A stretch of DNA of 64,000 nt from Craterostigma plantagineum. Taxonomy: Eukaryota > Streptophyta > Magnoliopsida > Lamiales > Linderniaceae. Below are positions 12,717 to 22,289 of this stretch, piece after piece (the first letter of the stretch is position 1; every line of letters starts with the position of its first letter). The stretch spans positions 3,410,001 to 3,474,000 of the forward strand of contig JAPQWV010000001.1 of the NCBI GenBank assembly GCA_027422505.1, written 5' to 3'. The notes under the pieces were generated by a model. The model was not told the origin of the DNA. It ran no database searches and saw nothing but the letters and a program-made list of their open reading frames with translations. A program made the translations under genes and the position numbers.

Positions 12717-12792
12717 GTATTGTTCCGAATGAAATTGAAGACACGTGAACTAAATAAATCTCTTTAATATTAATTAACTGGAAAAGCTATCA

Positions 12793-13885
12793 TTCTTTTT
12801 TTTTGTGAATTCCTTATCAGACCCTTTCGTGTTTTCAAGTTCCTTATCAGTACCTCTGACAAGAAATCTTCCTTTTCAATATCTGCGAGAAAGTTGTGTA
12901 ATTAATACCCCAAACAGTGAACGGACGAAAATACCCTTTTCTGAAATTAAATTGGACATCATACCAATTGTTTTGATTATTATACCAACTGTTATTCTAA
13001 TTATACCAACTGTTATCATTATTATACCAAATGATATAGTGTACAATTTTGTTGGTATAATTACGTCAACAGTTGGTATAATTTCTACAGTTTCTGGTAT
13101 AATTTCAAAATCAGTTCGCATATCGTCCAATTTCACTATATAAAATTCAAATAACGTTATTACTGGTATAATAACCAAAACATGTGGTATAATTCCTACA
13201 ATTTCTGGTATAATATCAAAATCAGTTGGTATAACATCCAATTTCGCTGTAAATTATAATAACGCTATTTAAATTGGACATCATACCAACTGTTTTGATA
13301 ATTATACCAACTGTTATTCTAATTATACCAACTGTTATCATTATTTACCAAATGATATAGTGCAATTTTGTTGGTATAATTACGACAACAGTTGGTATAA
13401 TTTCTGCAGTTTCTGGTATAATTTCAAAATCAGTTCGCATATCGTCCAATTTCACTGTATAAAATTCAAATAACGTTATTTACTGGTATAATAACCAAAA
13501 CACGTGGTATAATTTCTACAGTTTCTGGTATAATTAAATCAGTTGGTATAATTACGTCCAATTTCGCTGTAATTTATAATAATGCTATTTACTGGTATAA
13601 TAACGAAAACATATGGTATAATTTCAACATTTTCTGGTACAGTGTCTAATTTTGTTGGTATAATAACTATTTTTTTGGTATAATTCATGTGAATAATTAT
13701 TCAGCTTTTTGAATATGTGAGGCATGTGTATTTTCGTCCATTTAATGCTGAAAAGGGTTTTTTAGGTACTGAACAGGAATAAATTTTCAAATGGGTACTT
13801 ATAAAGAAGATATAATTCGAGGGGTATTTAAAATGAATTTGAAATGTTGAAATATACGAATTAACCCTTTTTTTTCATATGGTGG
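12793..13885. repeat. GGTATAAT-rich interspersed element, copy A
   Basis: Interrupts sequence that is continuous upstream of Pin2 copy 1. It is built of degenerate TTATACCAACTG/GGTATAAT units arranged as inverted and tandem arrays, so both strands show spurious ORFs rich in Ile, Val and Pro. It shares its edge (a CCTTATCAG..CC block) and its units with copy B at 38934-39600, in opposite orientation. Boundaries are approximate. Probably a non-autonomous DNA transposon. Confidence 0.6.
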
Positions 13886-14016
13886 TACTTGATATTAAAG
13901 ATTATCATTCAAAGACTTGGCTATTACACGTGTGTGGACGTAATGAACAGTCAAAGACGCCGACTTTAATCGTGAACGTTTAAAAGAAGAAGATAAACAT
14001 TAACTATGCCTAACCT
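13886..14016. other. displaced piece of Pin2 upstream sequence
   Basis: Aligns with about 10070-10160 upstream of Pin2 copy 1 (shared GTCAAAGACGCCGACTTTAA block), in the same orientation. It is the far end of the copy 2 upstream region, cut off by element insertions and abutting the LTR element at 14017. Confidence 0.7.
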
Positions 14017-14622
14017 TGTTAAAAGTATACCACGATTGGGCCAAAGGTATTTTATGTCGGTTGGCCCATTAAGCACTTTAGCCCAGATAATTAATAACTG
14101 GGACTAAATCTGCTTGGAATGATATTCCATGGGCAAAATATAAAAAAGCTAGAGGTTTGGATACCGTAGTAATATTCCCGGGACTGATCTGCAATATCCA
14201 AAATTTGACCTATACCCAAAATACCAAAATGGCCTTTGTTCACTCTCTGCTACATATACTACCATAAATCGTAGTTCACAGAACGGTAGCTTTTTATCCT
14301 CTCTAAGCAGTCCGATTTCCAATTCTCCATTTTTAGGGTTACAGTGAACTTTCCCTTCTCCCTCATCTCAACTGATACTACTATGACCCTTTAACCTTTT
14401 ATACCTTACTTCTTCTCTCACTGAGGAGACTATTGGTCGCCTTGGTAGCCGAAAGGACTCGGGTTTACGGATACAATACCTCGAAGCGACATTATTCGAT
14501 TCCTAAAAGATAAGTTTGTTTTCTCTGTTTTCCGTTGATTTGACACAGTTCTCTGTTAGATCTTGGTGTCTCTTTGTTATGAACATTATCTGTTTAGAAG
14601 TATTGCAGTGCAATTTTTAACA
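14017..14622 (+). repeat. 5' LTR of tandem LTR retroelement, first LTR
   Basis: 606 bp starting TGTTAAAAG and ending TTTTAACA (TG..CA), followed directly by a primer binding site. It repeats at 17636-18241 with only about one substitution, so the insertion or duplication is recent. Confidence 0.92.
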
Positions 14623-14634
14623 TGGTATCAGAGC
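14623..14634 (+). promoter_or_regulatory. retroelement primer binding site (initiator tRNA-Met)
   Basis: TGGTATCAGAGC immediately after the LTR, matching the 3' end complement of plant initiator tRNA-Met, as is usual for Copia-type elements. Repeated after the second LTR at 18242-18253. Confidence 0.9.
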
Positions 14635-16582
14635 CTAAATCTTCGATTCCGCATATTTCTCTGGCTGCAAACTGTAGATCTGAACCGATATAACATTCTT
14701 TGGGGTTCTTGCTCTGTTTTGCTGTTCAAAACCGTAGATCTGAACCTAGATTGGGTTTTTTTTTTGCTACTTATTTTTTGTTGACGAAAACGATTTTCGA
14801 GGCTATAGAGTTGTAGTGTTATTTGTCTTTCCTTTCTTTATGCAACTCGTATATCTGTGATGTTTTTGTAACCAGATCTGAAATTTTTTGATGATTTTAC
14901 ATACACTGAGGCTTTGTGCATTCTGAGATCCTAGTGTGCGAAGCCTTCATCTCCTCGGTGCTTATACCATTTGATATTGTGTGGATCTCAAGTTTACTTG
15001 ACCTATAATATACTTGTATTTTTCTGTCAGATTCTTCAAGATCTGGAACTGACAGATTCTCTGCTCACCGCTGCTTAAACAATGCTTCGTTGTCATCAAA
15101 TTTCAATCTAATCGTTTTTTGGTGATATCACTTCTTCCTTATCTCTATAGTTTCTCCGCTGCGTTCATTTTGATTTTCCTGTGTCTTTAATATCTTTGTG
15201 TATGGCGTCTGCATCGGTTGTCCAACATGGTTGGCATGTTTCTTGCTGCTATTATTCTTTTTTCTTATCATCTGTGGCGCCATTGCTGTTCTATCTTTTG
15301 CGTTGCTCTGCTTTGTCATGTTCCTTGAGATATCTCTGAGATCTAAGCGTACATAATTTTCTTTCGCATTTGCTCTTGAACATGTTCTCTGTTTCTCACC
15401 AGATATGAGTATTTCACTAAATATGTTCATTCTTTAAAGCTGCAAATCATTTTAGCTCTTTCTTGTCTGAGGTGCTCTTTGCATATTTACTATGAATAAT
15501 ATGTGACGTAACTCGTAGTTCTATTGTGGTTCTGGTATTCTCTTTAATATATTCAAGTACCTTGAAAATGCTTCATCTGGCGAACCATTTATGAGATAAA
15601 TTCCTTGTTAAAATCTATGACATTGCCTATTCATCAGCTGCTTACACATGAAAAGTTTTTTTTTTCTTCGTTTCCTGAAAATGCGCTTGGTGTCGTGCTT
15701 GTCTTTCTTGCTTCTCTCGCTGCTGTTTTCATTATTCGGCTGTCCTTTTCTCTTCTTTTTAGAATCTTTTTGGCGATTCTTTTATTGTCCTTTATTTGAT
15801 TCTAAATCTGAAATTCTAGACCGTTTCAAATTCGTTTTGCGGTCTTTGCTGTTTGTTGGTTTTCCGTCGGCGAATTTATTCTTTGTTTGGCTCCTCTATG
15901 AGTGTGATTCCTGGTGTAAGGCTATTGAGCGATGTGATGTAATTAATCATGGCCATGCTTAGGCTTCTTGAGGAATTGTGGTTGATTCGCCTCAGTCCAC
16001 ATGTCGTACTTTTCAAATCTTTTATGCAAAGTAATTTTTAACTTGTTGTACTTGCTTTACACATCTTGTGTAACAGATTCATTCCGCTAGCTGCGGACAG
16101 TTGTTCATCTTTGAATTACTTCAACAAGACTAAGATGGAAGAGAAGACCAGACATATCTCATCCCTCGCTGTTCTTCGAATCCATAGCAAACTCCGGCTT
16201 GCTGCGAATCTCATGACTACAGCACAGAACATTGTTTCCTGCACTACGGTGAACTCGTTCTTTAACATTGTCCTCTTCTTTTAACCTATTGTGCTCTTTG
16301 CGACTATTCTTGCGCTATCACTGTTGTGTTATCCTCATACATTTGCTGCAACTATTAATATCCTAGGTGCTATCATTCTTGATATTGCCTTTGTTAACCA
16401 ATATAAGGTTTCTTGACCCTAGCTGTGCAAATTATTGCATTAGGGTTTCCTTGTTGTGCAAAGTTTCCGCACATGTGCCTTTGGATTTTTTCTGAGGTTT
16501 ATTTGACCCTTGCTGTGCAAAATTAATGCATTAGGGTTTCTACTTTTGACATCAGAATTTATATGATGTTTTGTGATCCTAG

Positions 16583-17046
16583 TGTGACGCCCGGGGCCGA
16601 AGAGGGCGGGGAGTGATCGCCGGTGCTAGGGTGCACGGACAAGGAGCGGCTCCTGGCAGGCTTCTAGGCGAAGGGGTACATGAACGAACCGATCCGACAC
16701 CCGAATGAGAGGGGATCCTGAGACTGACAATGTATGGGCGTGTCAGGCTAAGAATCGTATAATAGAATTGATAGTACTACTCATATCACCAAGGTCGACC
16801 TACCTTTTCGGGAGTCCATCCGAAAGAACTTCGAAGTTAAGCGTGCTTGACTTGAAGCAATCTTAGGATGGGTGACCCCCTGGGAAGTTTGCCCAGGGTG
16901 CGTGTGAGCGAGGACGAAACACGCTGAAAGGTTAAATGATGGTACAGTGGGGCCAGACTATCAGTCGGAGTGTGGTGGGCCCAACCCCACAGGTCCCGGT
17001 AGAGACGGATGCTACAGTGACACCCGGTATGGGACGGGTCGTTACA
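16583..17046 (+). mobile_element. solo LTR of a Cassandra-like TRIM, carrying 5S rRNA-derived sequence
   Basis: 464 bp, starts TGTGACGCCCGG and ends GGTCGTTACA, flanked by the 5-bp target duplication CCTAG (16578-16582 and 17047-17051). The corresponding site in the second internal copy (near 20196) is empty, which proves insertion. GC-rich, unlike its surroundings. The core resembles plant 5S rRNA, which is the defining trait of Cassandra elements. Confidence 0.88.
16822..16890 (+). other. 5S rRNA-like core inside the solo LTR
   Basis: Contains GAAGTTAAGCGTGCTTG (5S A-box region) followed at 5S-like spacing by AGGATGGGTGACC and CCTGGGAAGT (intermediate element and C-box region). The flanking 5S portions are degenerate and the A-box 3' half is altered (GACTTG in place of GGCGAG), so this is an LTR-borne pol III-type promoter remnant, not a functional 5S gene. 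Confidence 0.8.
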
Positions 17047-17635
17047 CCTAGCTTTGCAAGTTATTGCATTAGGATTTCTGCCTTTGCCCCTCGCATGCAA
17101 TGTTACCGCATATTTTGGGTTTCTGCTCTATCCTTGAACGACTATGTTTTTTCGGGTGATTGTTGAGCTATATTACTATGATTTAGTCTATGCAAAGCTA
17201 TTGATTTTGCTTTTAACGCTACTTGTATCCTTAGTCTACAACGCTATCGTAGTCTTAAGGTTTCAGCTTCATAAGCTTGTGAAGATTGATATTTTCTTGT
17301 ATTGATTTGAAGCTTTTATGTGAAGTTATGATGTTAGCACACTTTAATCAAGCGCTGATTTTTTAACGTTCCTAGTGTACGATGTTACCGTGCACTTAGG
17401 CTTGTAACGTGGTCTACATTTGCGTAGACATGAAGAGATGAAGCTGTGGGTTGACTACATTTGCATAGCGAACTTCTCGACTGTGATCAACATTCGAATC
17501 CTCACAGAATTATCGGTGACATTGTTCTCATTATATTCGTTATTATATTCCGCTGCAATCTCTTTCTAAGTTCTGCTTGTACATTTTCAGGACATGCTGT
17601 GAGAATATTTTTTGGCCCATCATCGTGAGGGCGGG

Positions 17636-18241
17636 TGTTAAAAGTATACCACGATTGGGCCAAAGGTATTTTATGTCGGTTGGCCCATTAAGCACTTTAG
17701 CCCAGATAATTAATAACTGGGACTAAATCTGCTTGGAATGATATTCCATGGGCAAAATATAAAAAAGCTAGAGGTTTGGATACCGTAGTAATATTCCCGG
17801 GACTGATCTGCAATATCCAAAATTTGACCTATACCCAAAATACCAAAATGGCCTTTGTTCACTCTCTGCTACATATACTACCATAAATCGTAGTTCACAG
17901 AACGGTAGCTTTTTATCCTCTCTAAGCAGTCCGATTTCCAATTCTCCATTTTTAGGGTTACAGTGAACTTTCCCTTCTCCCTCATCTCAACTGATACTAC
18001 TATGACCCTTTAACCTTTTATACCTTACTTCTTCTCTCACTGAGGAGACTATTGGTCGCCTTGGTAGCCGAAAGGACTCGGGTTTACGGATACAATACCT
18101 CGAAGCGACATTGTTCGATTCCTAAAAGATAAGTTTGTTTTCTCTGTTTTCCGTTGATTTGACACAGTTCTCTGTTAGATCTTGGTGTCTCTTTGTTATG
18201 AACATTATCTGTTTAGAAGTATTGCAGTGCAATTTTTAACA
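17636..18241 (+). repeat. second LTR of the tandem LTR retroelement
   Basis: 606 bp, TG..CA, nearly identical to 14017-14622 at an offset of 3619. It acts as 3' LTR of the first unit and as 5' LTR of the second; a PBS follows at 18242-18253. Confidence 0.92.
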
Positions 18242-20316
18242 TGGTATCAGAGCCTAAATCTTCGATTCCGCATATTTCTCTGGCTGCAAACTGTAGATCT
18301 GAACCGATATAACATTCTTTGGGGTTCTTGCTCTGTTTTGCTGTTCAAAACCGTAGATCTGAACCTAGATTGGGTTTTTTTTTGCTACTTATTTTTTGTT
18401 GACGAAAACGATTTTCGAGGCTATAGAGTTGTAGTGTTATTTGTCTTTCCTTTCTTTATGCAACTCGTATATCTGTGATGTTTTTGTAACCAGATCTGAA
18501 ATTTTTTGATGATTTTACATACACTGAGGCTTTGTGCATTCTGAGATCCTAGTGTGCGAAGCCTTCATCTCCTCGGTGCTTATACCATTTGATATTGTGT
18601 GGATCTCAAGTTTACTTGACCTATAATATACTTGTATTTTTCTGTCAGATTCTTCAAGATCTGGAACTGACAGATTCTATGCTCACCGCTGCTTAAACAA
18701 TGCTTCGTTGTCATCAAATTTCAATCTAATCGTTTTTTGGTGATATCACTTCTTCCTTATCTCTATAGTTTCTCCGCTGCGTTCATTTTGATTTTCCTGT
18801 GTCTTTAATATCTTTGTGTATGGCGTCTGCATCGGTTGTCCAACATGGTTGGCATGTTTCTTGCTGCTATTATTCTTTTTTCTTATCATCTGTGGCGCCA
18901 TTGCTGTTCTATCTTTTGCGTTGCTCTGCTTTGTCATGTTCCTTGAGATATCTCTGAGATCTAAGCGTACATAATTTTCTTTCGCATTTGCTCTTGAACA
19001 TGTTCTCTGTTTCTCACCAGATATGAGTATTTCACTAAATATGTTCATTCTTTAAAGCTGCAAATCATTTTAGCTCTTTCTTGTCTGAGGTGCTCTTTGC
19101 ATATTTACTATGAATAATATGTGACGTAACTCGTAGTTCTATTGTGGTTCTGGTATTCTCTTTAATATATTCAAGTACCTTGAAAATGCTTCATCTGGCG
19201 AACCATTTATGAGATAAATTCCTTGTTAAAATCTATGACATTGCCTATTCATCAGCTGCTTACACATGAAAAGTTTTTTTTTTCTTCGTTTCCTGAAAAT
19301 GCGCTTGGTGTCGTGCTTGTCTTTCTTGCTTCTCTCGCTGCTGTTTTCATTATTCGGCTGTCCTTTTCTCTTCTTTTTAGAATCTTTTTGGCGATTCTTT
19401 TATTGTCCTTTATTTGATTCTAAATCTGAAATTCTAGACCGTTTCAAATTCGTTTTGCGGTCTTTGCTGTTTGTTGGTTTTTCGTCGGCGAATTTATTCT
19501 TTGTTTGGCTCCTCTATGAGTGTGATTCCTGGTGTAAGGCTATTGAGCGATGTGATGTAATTAATCATGGCCATGCTTAGGCTTCTTGAGGAATTGTGGT
19601 TGATTCGCCTCAGTCCACATGTCGTACTTTTCAAATCTTTTATGCAAAGTAATTTTTAACTTGTTGTACTTGCTTTACACATCTTGTGTAACGGATTCAT
19701 TCCGCTAGCTGCGGACAGTTGTTCATCTTTGAATTACTTCAACAAGACTAAGATGGAAGAGAAGACCAGACATATCTCATCCCTCGTTCTTCGAATCCAT
19801 AGCAAACTCCGGCTTGCTGCGAATCTCATGACTACAGCACAGAACATTGTTTCCTGCACTACGGTGAACTCGTTCTTTAACATTGTCCTCTTCTTTTAAC
19901 CTATTGTGCTATTTGCGACTATTCTTGCGCTATCACTGTTGTGTTATCCTCATACATTTGCTGCAACTATTAATATCCTAGGTGCTATCATTCTTGATAT
20001 TGCCTTTGTTAACCAATATAAGGTTTCTTGACCCTAGCTGTGCAAATTATTGCATTAGGGTTTCCTTGTTGTGCAAAGTTTCCGCACATGTGCCTTTGGA
20101 TTTTTTCTGAGGTTTATTTGACCCTTGCTGTGCAAAATTAATGCATTAGGGTTTCTACTTTTGACATCAGAATTTATATGATGTTTTGTGATCCTAGCCT
20201 TGCAAGTTATTGCATGAGGATTTCTGCCTTTGCCCCTCGCATGCAATGTTACCGCATATTTTGGGTTTCTGCTCTATCCTTGAACGATTATGTTTTTTCG
20301 GGTGATTGTTGAGCTA
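18242..20316 (+). mobile_element. internal region 2, truncated
   Basis: Matches 14623-17173 with roughly ten small differences (for example a 3-bp deletion near 19783) and without the 464-bp solo LTR. Homology stops at about 20316, where the sequence passes into a Pin2 exon; the last 460 bp of the internal region and a third LTR are missing. The structure is LTR-internal-LTR-truncated internal. Confidence 0.88.
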
Positions 20317-20317
20317 G

Positions 20318-20506
20318 CTTTTAGTGCACGAATCGAATGCAAAACGGTGCACTAAAGAGTGCTTAATCGCAAATCCAGGCGATTACATTCAATGCTCTTC
20401 GGGCGGTAAGAATTATAACCCTGGGTGCCTCAACTGCTGCACGCTTCAAGTAGGTTGTACCTTCTACAGAAAGGATGGTACCAAGGTTTGCACTGGGACT
20501 CCATGA
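20318..20506 (+). pseudogene. Pin2 proteinase inhibitor, 5'-truncated copy 3
   Basis: Encodes the mature eight-cysteine Pin2 unit ending DGTKVCTGTP, nearly identical to copies 1 and 2, with Lys at the P1 position (CTKEC). Exon 1 and the signal-peptide half of exon 2 are absent: upstream sequence is the truncated LTR element. An AG just before the homologous part (GCTTTTAG at about 20318) could act as acceptor in a chimeric transcript, but the local Met frame lacks a signal peptide. It is in opposite orientation to copies 1 and 2. Called a pseudogene because of the lost 5' end. Confidence 0.8.
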
Positions 20507-21461
20507 GAATATACAGTGTACAGCCATTTATCATGGGCAGCCTTGGTAGAATAAACAATGAAATTTACCTGTATCTTTGAATAAACAGTGAAGTTTACCT
20601 GTATCTTTTGTGTTCAAAAATAAAGCTGATCTAGTATATTACGACATACTCTATTGTCTTTGTCCCAACCAACGACCAAGAGACGAGAGTGTGTACTATG
20701 TAAAGTTATTAACAGCAATATTCTAAGGTGATAATAATAAAGTGAAGTTGCTTATTGTCATTTAGGGGGTCATGGTCAGATGCATTTGAAAATTCTTAAT
20801 AACGAGCGAGCATGTGTTTAAGAGCCTACTTGTCTTTAGGGGTATTAATTAATTAGTTCATTATTCTTGTTTGTGTCCGAATTAAACTGTAACTGTATTT
20901 TATTTGTGCCGTGGGTAGATTCAACGCATCTTTTGTAAGCTTTCACACCAGAAAATCAACAAGACTCTTGATAATAATAAGCCTGTTGAGGCAGTATACC
21001 CTACATGAGAAAACCAATAAAATGCGTGAAAAAGGAAATTTCTTCGTCGAATTCTGAGTCAACGTGACGTTATTATCAGTGAGAGGTTTGATCCATGTTA
21101 CACCCCTAACGTGATACAAAAATAATGCACACCTTGGTATAGAATCTATTACGTGTAGGTTGAACAGTCAAACATCAACTGCCGGTTTTGAAATTAATCA
21201 GCTTGACTTTTGATTTTTATCGAGTTGATAATCAGAGTTATTTCGACCGCTTTTCACGAAGCTTGCAAAAAAGTCAACAGAAACTTAAATGCGAGAATTA
21301 GCAGCCTCTGACTTTCGGTTCTTGTTTGCCTTAAAATAAAATGATCCGTTGAATATATATAAACAATACATTTCCCTGCTGCGCTATGAATTCTCTGGTG
21401 CTAGTATAAATAGACAGAAGAATGCATCACTTGGGAGGAGGAAGAAGTATCCGAATTAGCC
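20507..21461. other. intergenic between Pin2 copies 3 and 4
   Basis: Contains the 3' flank of copy 3 with a short direct repeat (AATAAACA..TTTACCTGTATCTTT, 20551-20610) and the upstream region of copy 4. No other gene seen. Confidence 0.5.
21405..21413 (+). promoter_or_regulatory. TATA box of Pin2 copy 4
   Basis: TATAAATAG about 57 bp upstream of the ATG at 21462. Confidence 0.7.
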
Positions 21462-21812
21462 ATGGCCAGCAGAAGAATTATACTATGTGCCCTGACTCTC
21501 TTCGTGTGTGGCACATTCAAATTTCAATGATGGTTTTATATACTACTGTTTATATTCCCTCCATGAACTTCAACCATTTTTATATCGTCTGACACAGCGC
21601 TTATGGTAATGGAGTTTTGCGATGCTGCTAGGATAGCAAAAGGAAGAGTTTGCCCTATGTACTGCATATATAAACCAGGCAGTTATGTGCTGTGCCCTTC
21701 TTCTTCAGGTAATAAGGTGCAAAGCCCAGGTTGCGGAAACTGCTGCTACCTTCGACAAGGTTGCACCTATTATAACAGCGACGGTACTGTGATTTGTAAT
21801 GGAACAGCCTAA
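21462..21812 (+). CDS. divergent Pin2 proteinase inhibitor, copy 4
   Basis: Exon 1 starts at 21462 (MASRRIILCALTLFV..) and exon 2 is 21598-21812. The precursor has about 86 residues: signal peptide through LMVMEFCDA, then a Pin2 unit with CPMYC, the NCC pair and CTYYNSDGT. P1 would be Met, suggesting chymotrypsin- or elastase-type targets rather than trypsin. At the usual Pin2 junction (after 21510) the intron would begin GC instead of GT; a GT donor exists three bases earlier (exon ending 21507) in the same phase and costs one residue. Either way the frame is intact. It is the most diverged member of the cluster and lies on the plus strand. Confidence 0.85.
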
Positions 21813-22289
21813 CACAAATATGAAAGAATCTATATGCATGCGTTCAACTGATGTATATATATATATGTGTGTGTGTGTGTTGCGAGAATAACGAAGTTGT
21901 CTCCAATGGGGAGTATCTGCAGCAAAGCCACTTCATCCCAATGAGATTTTGAGTACTACATGTATGAATGTCAAGTTTGTAATAAAAATGCTTTAATATG
22001 AACTTTGGATGAAGAAACGAGTTATTTATACAATCAAATAAGAAACGAGTACTAGGTTTCTCTAGAAAATGTTTGACATGATCAAATAGGGTAGCATCAC
22101 CCTTATTACATTCAAACAAGATGCATAACAAGCTTACTCCATCTCATCCGAAATATAGACAAAACAAGAAGAAGAAAAAATTAAAAACCAACGGAATAAA
22201 GAAGAATTGGGGGCGAAAGAGCAGATGTTTGACTAAAACTATTACAAAAACTCAAATGTTACCGTTGCTCACACATTGCATTCATCTTG
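21813..22289. other. intergenic, Pin2 copy 4 and MCTP 3' flanks (convergent)
   Basis: Contains an AT/TG microsatellite at about 21852-21880. No gene seen. Confidence 0.5.

Larger units (their letters stand above)
14635..17635 (+). mobile_element. internal region 1 of a non-coding LTR retroelement (LARD-like)
   Basis: About 3 kb between PBS and the second LTR, including a 464-bp nested solo LTR. No frame exceeds about 104 codons and no gag, protease, integrase or reverse transcriptase motif is visible, so the element is non-autonomous and must have been mobilised in trans. It ends in a purine-rich stretch (GTGAGGGCGGG, 17625-17635) that serves as polypurine tract just before the next LTR. The 3' third contains repeats of a TGCAAATTATTGCATTAGG-type block. 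Confidence 0.85.

Noticed and set aside
12805..13241. Ile/Val/Pro-rich ORFs on both strands
   Set aside because: Products of GGTATAAT/ATTATACC units in an interspersed element; not protein-like.
16822..16890. A functional 5S rRNA gene
   Set aside because: Only the internal promoter blocks are kept; the 5' and 3' thirds do not match, and the sequence is part of an LTR with its own target duplication.
14563..19580. Pairs of identical ORFs (for example 14563/18182, 15128/18746, 15648/19266)
   Set aside because: They repeat only because the retroelement is duplicated, are hydrophobic or low-complexity, and contain no retroviral or other domain.
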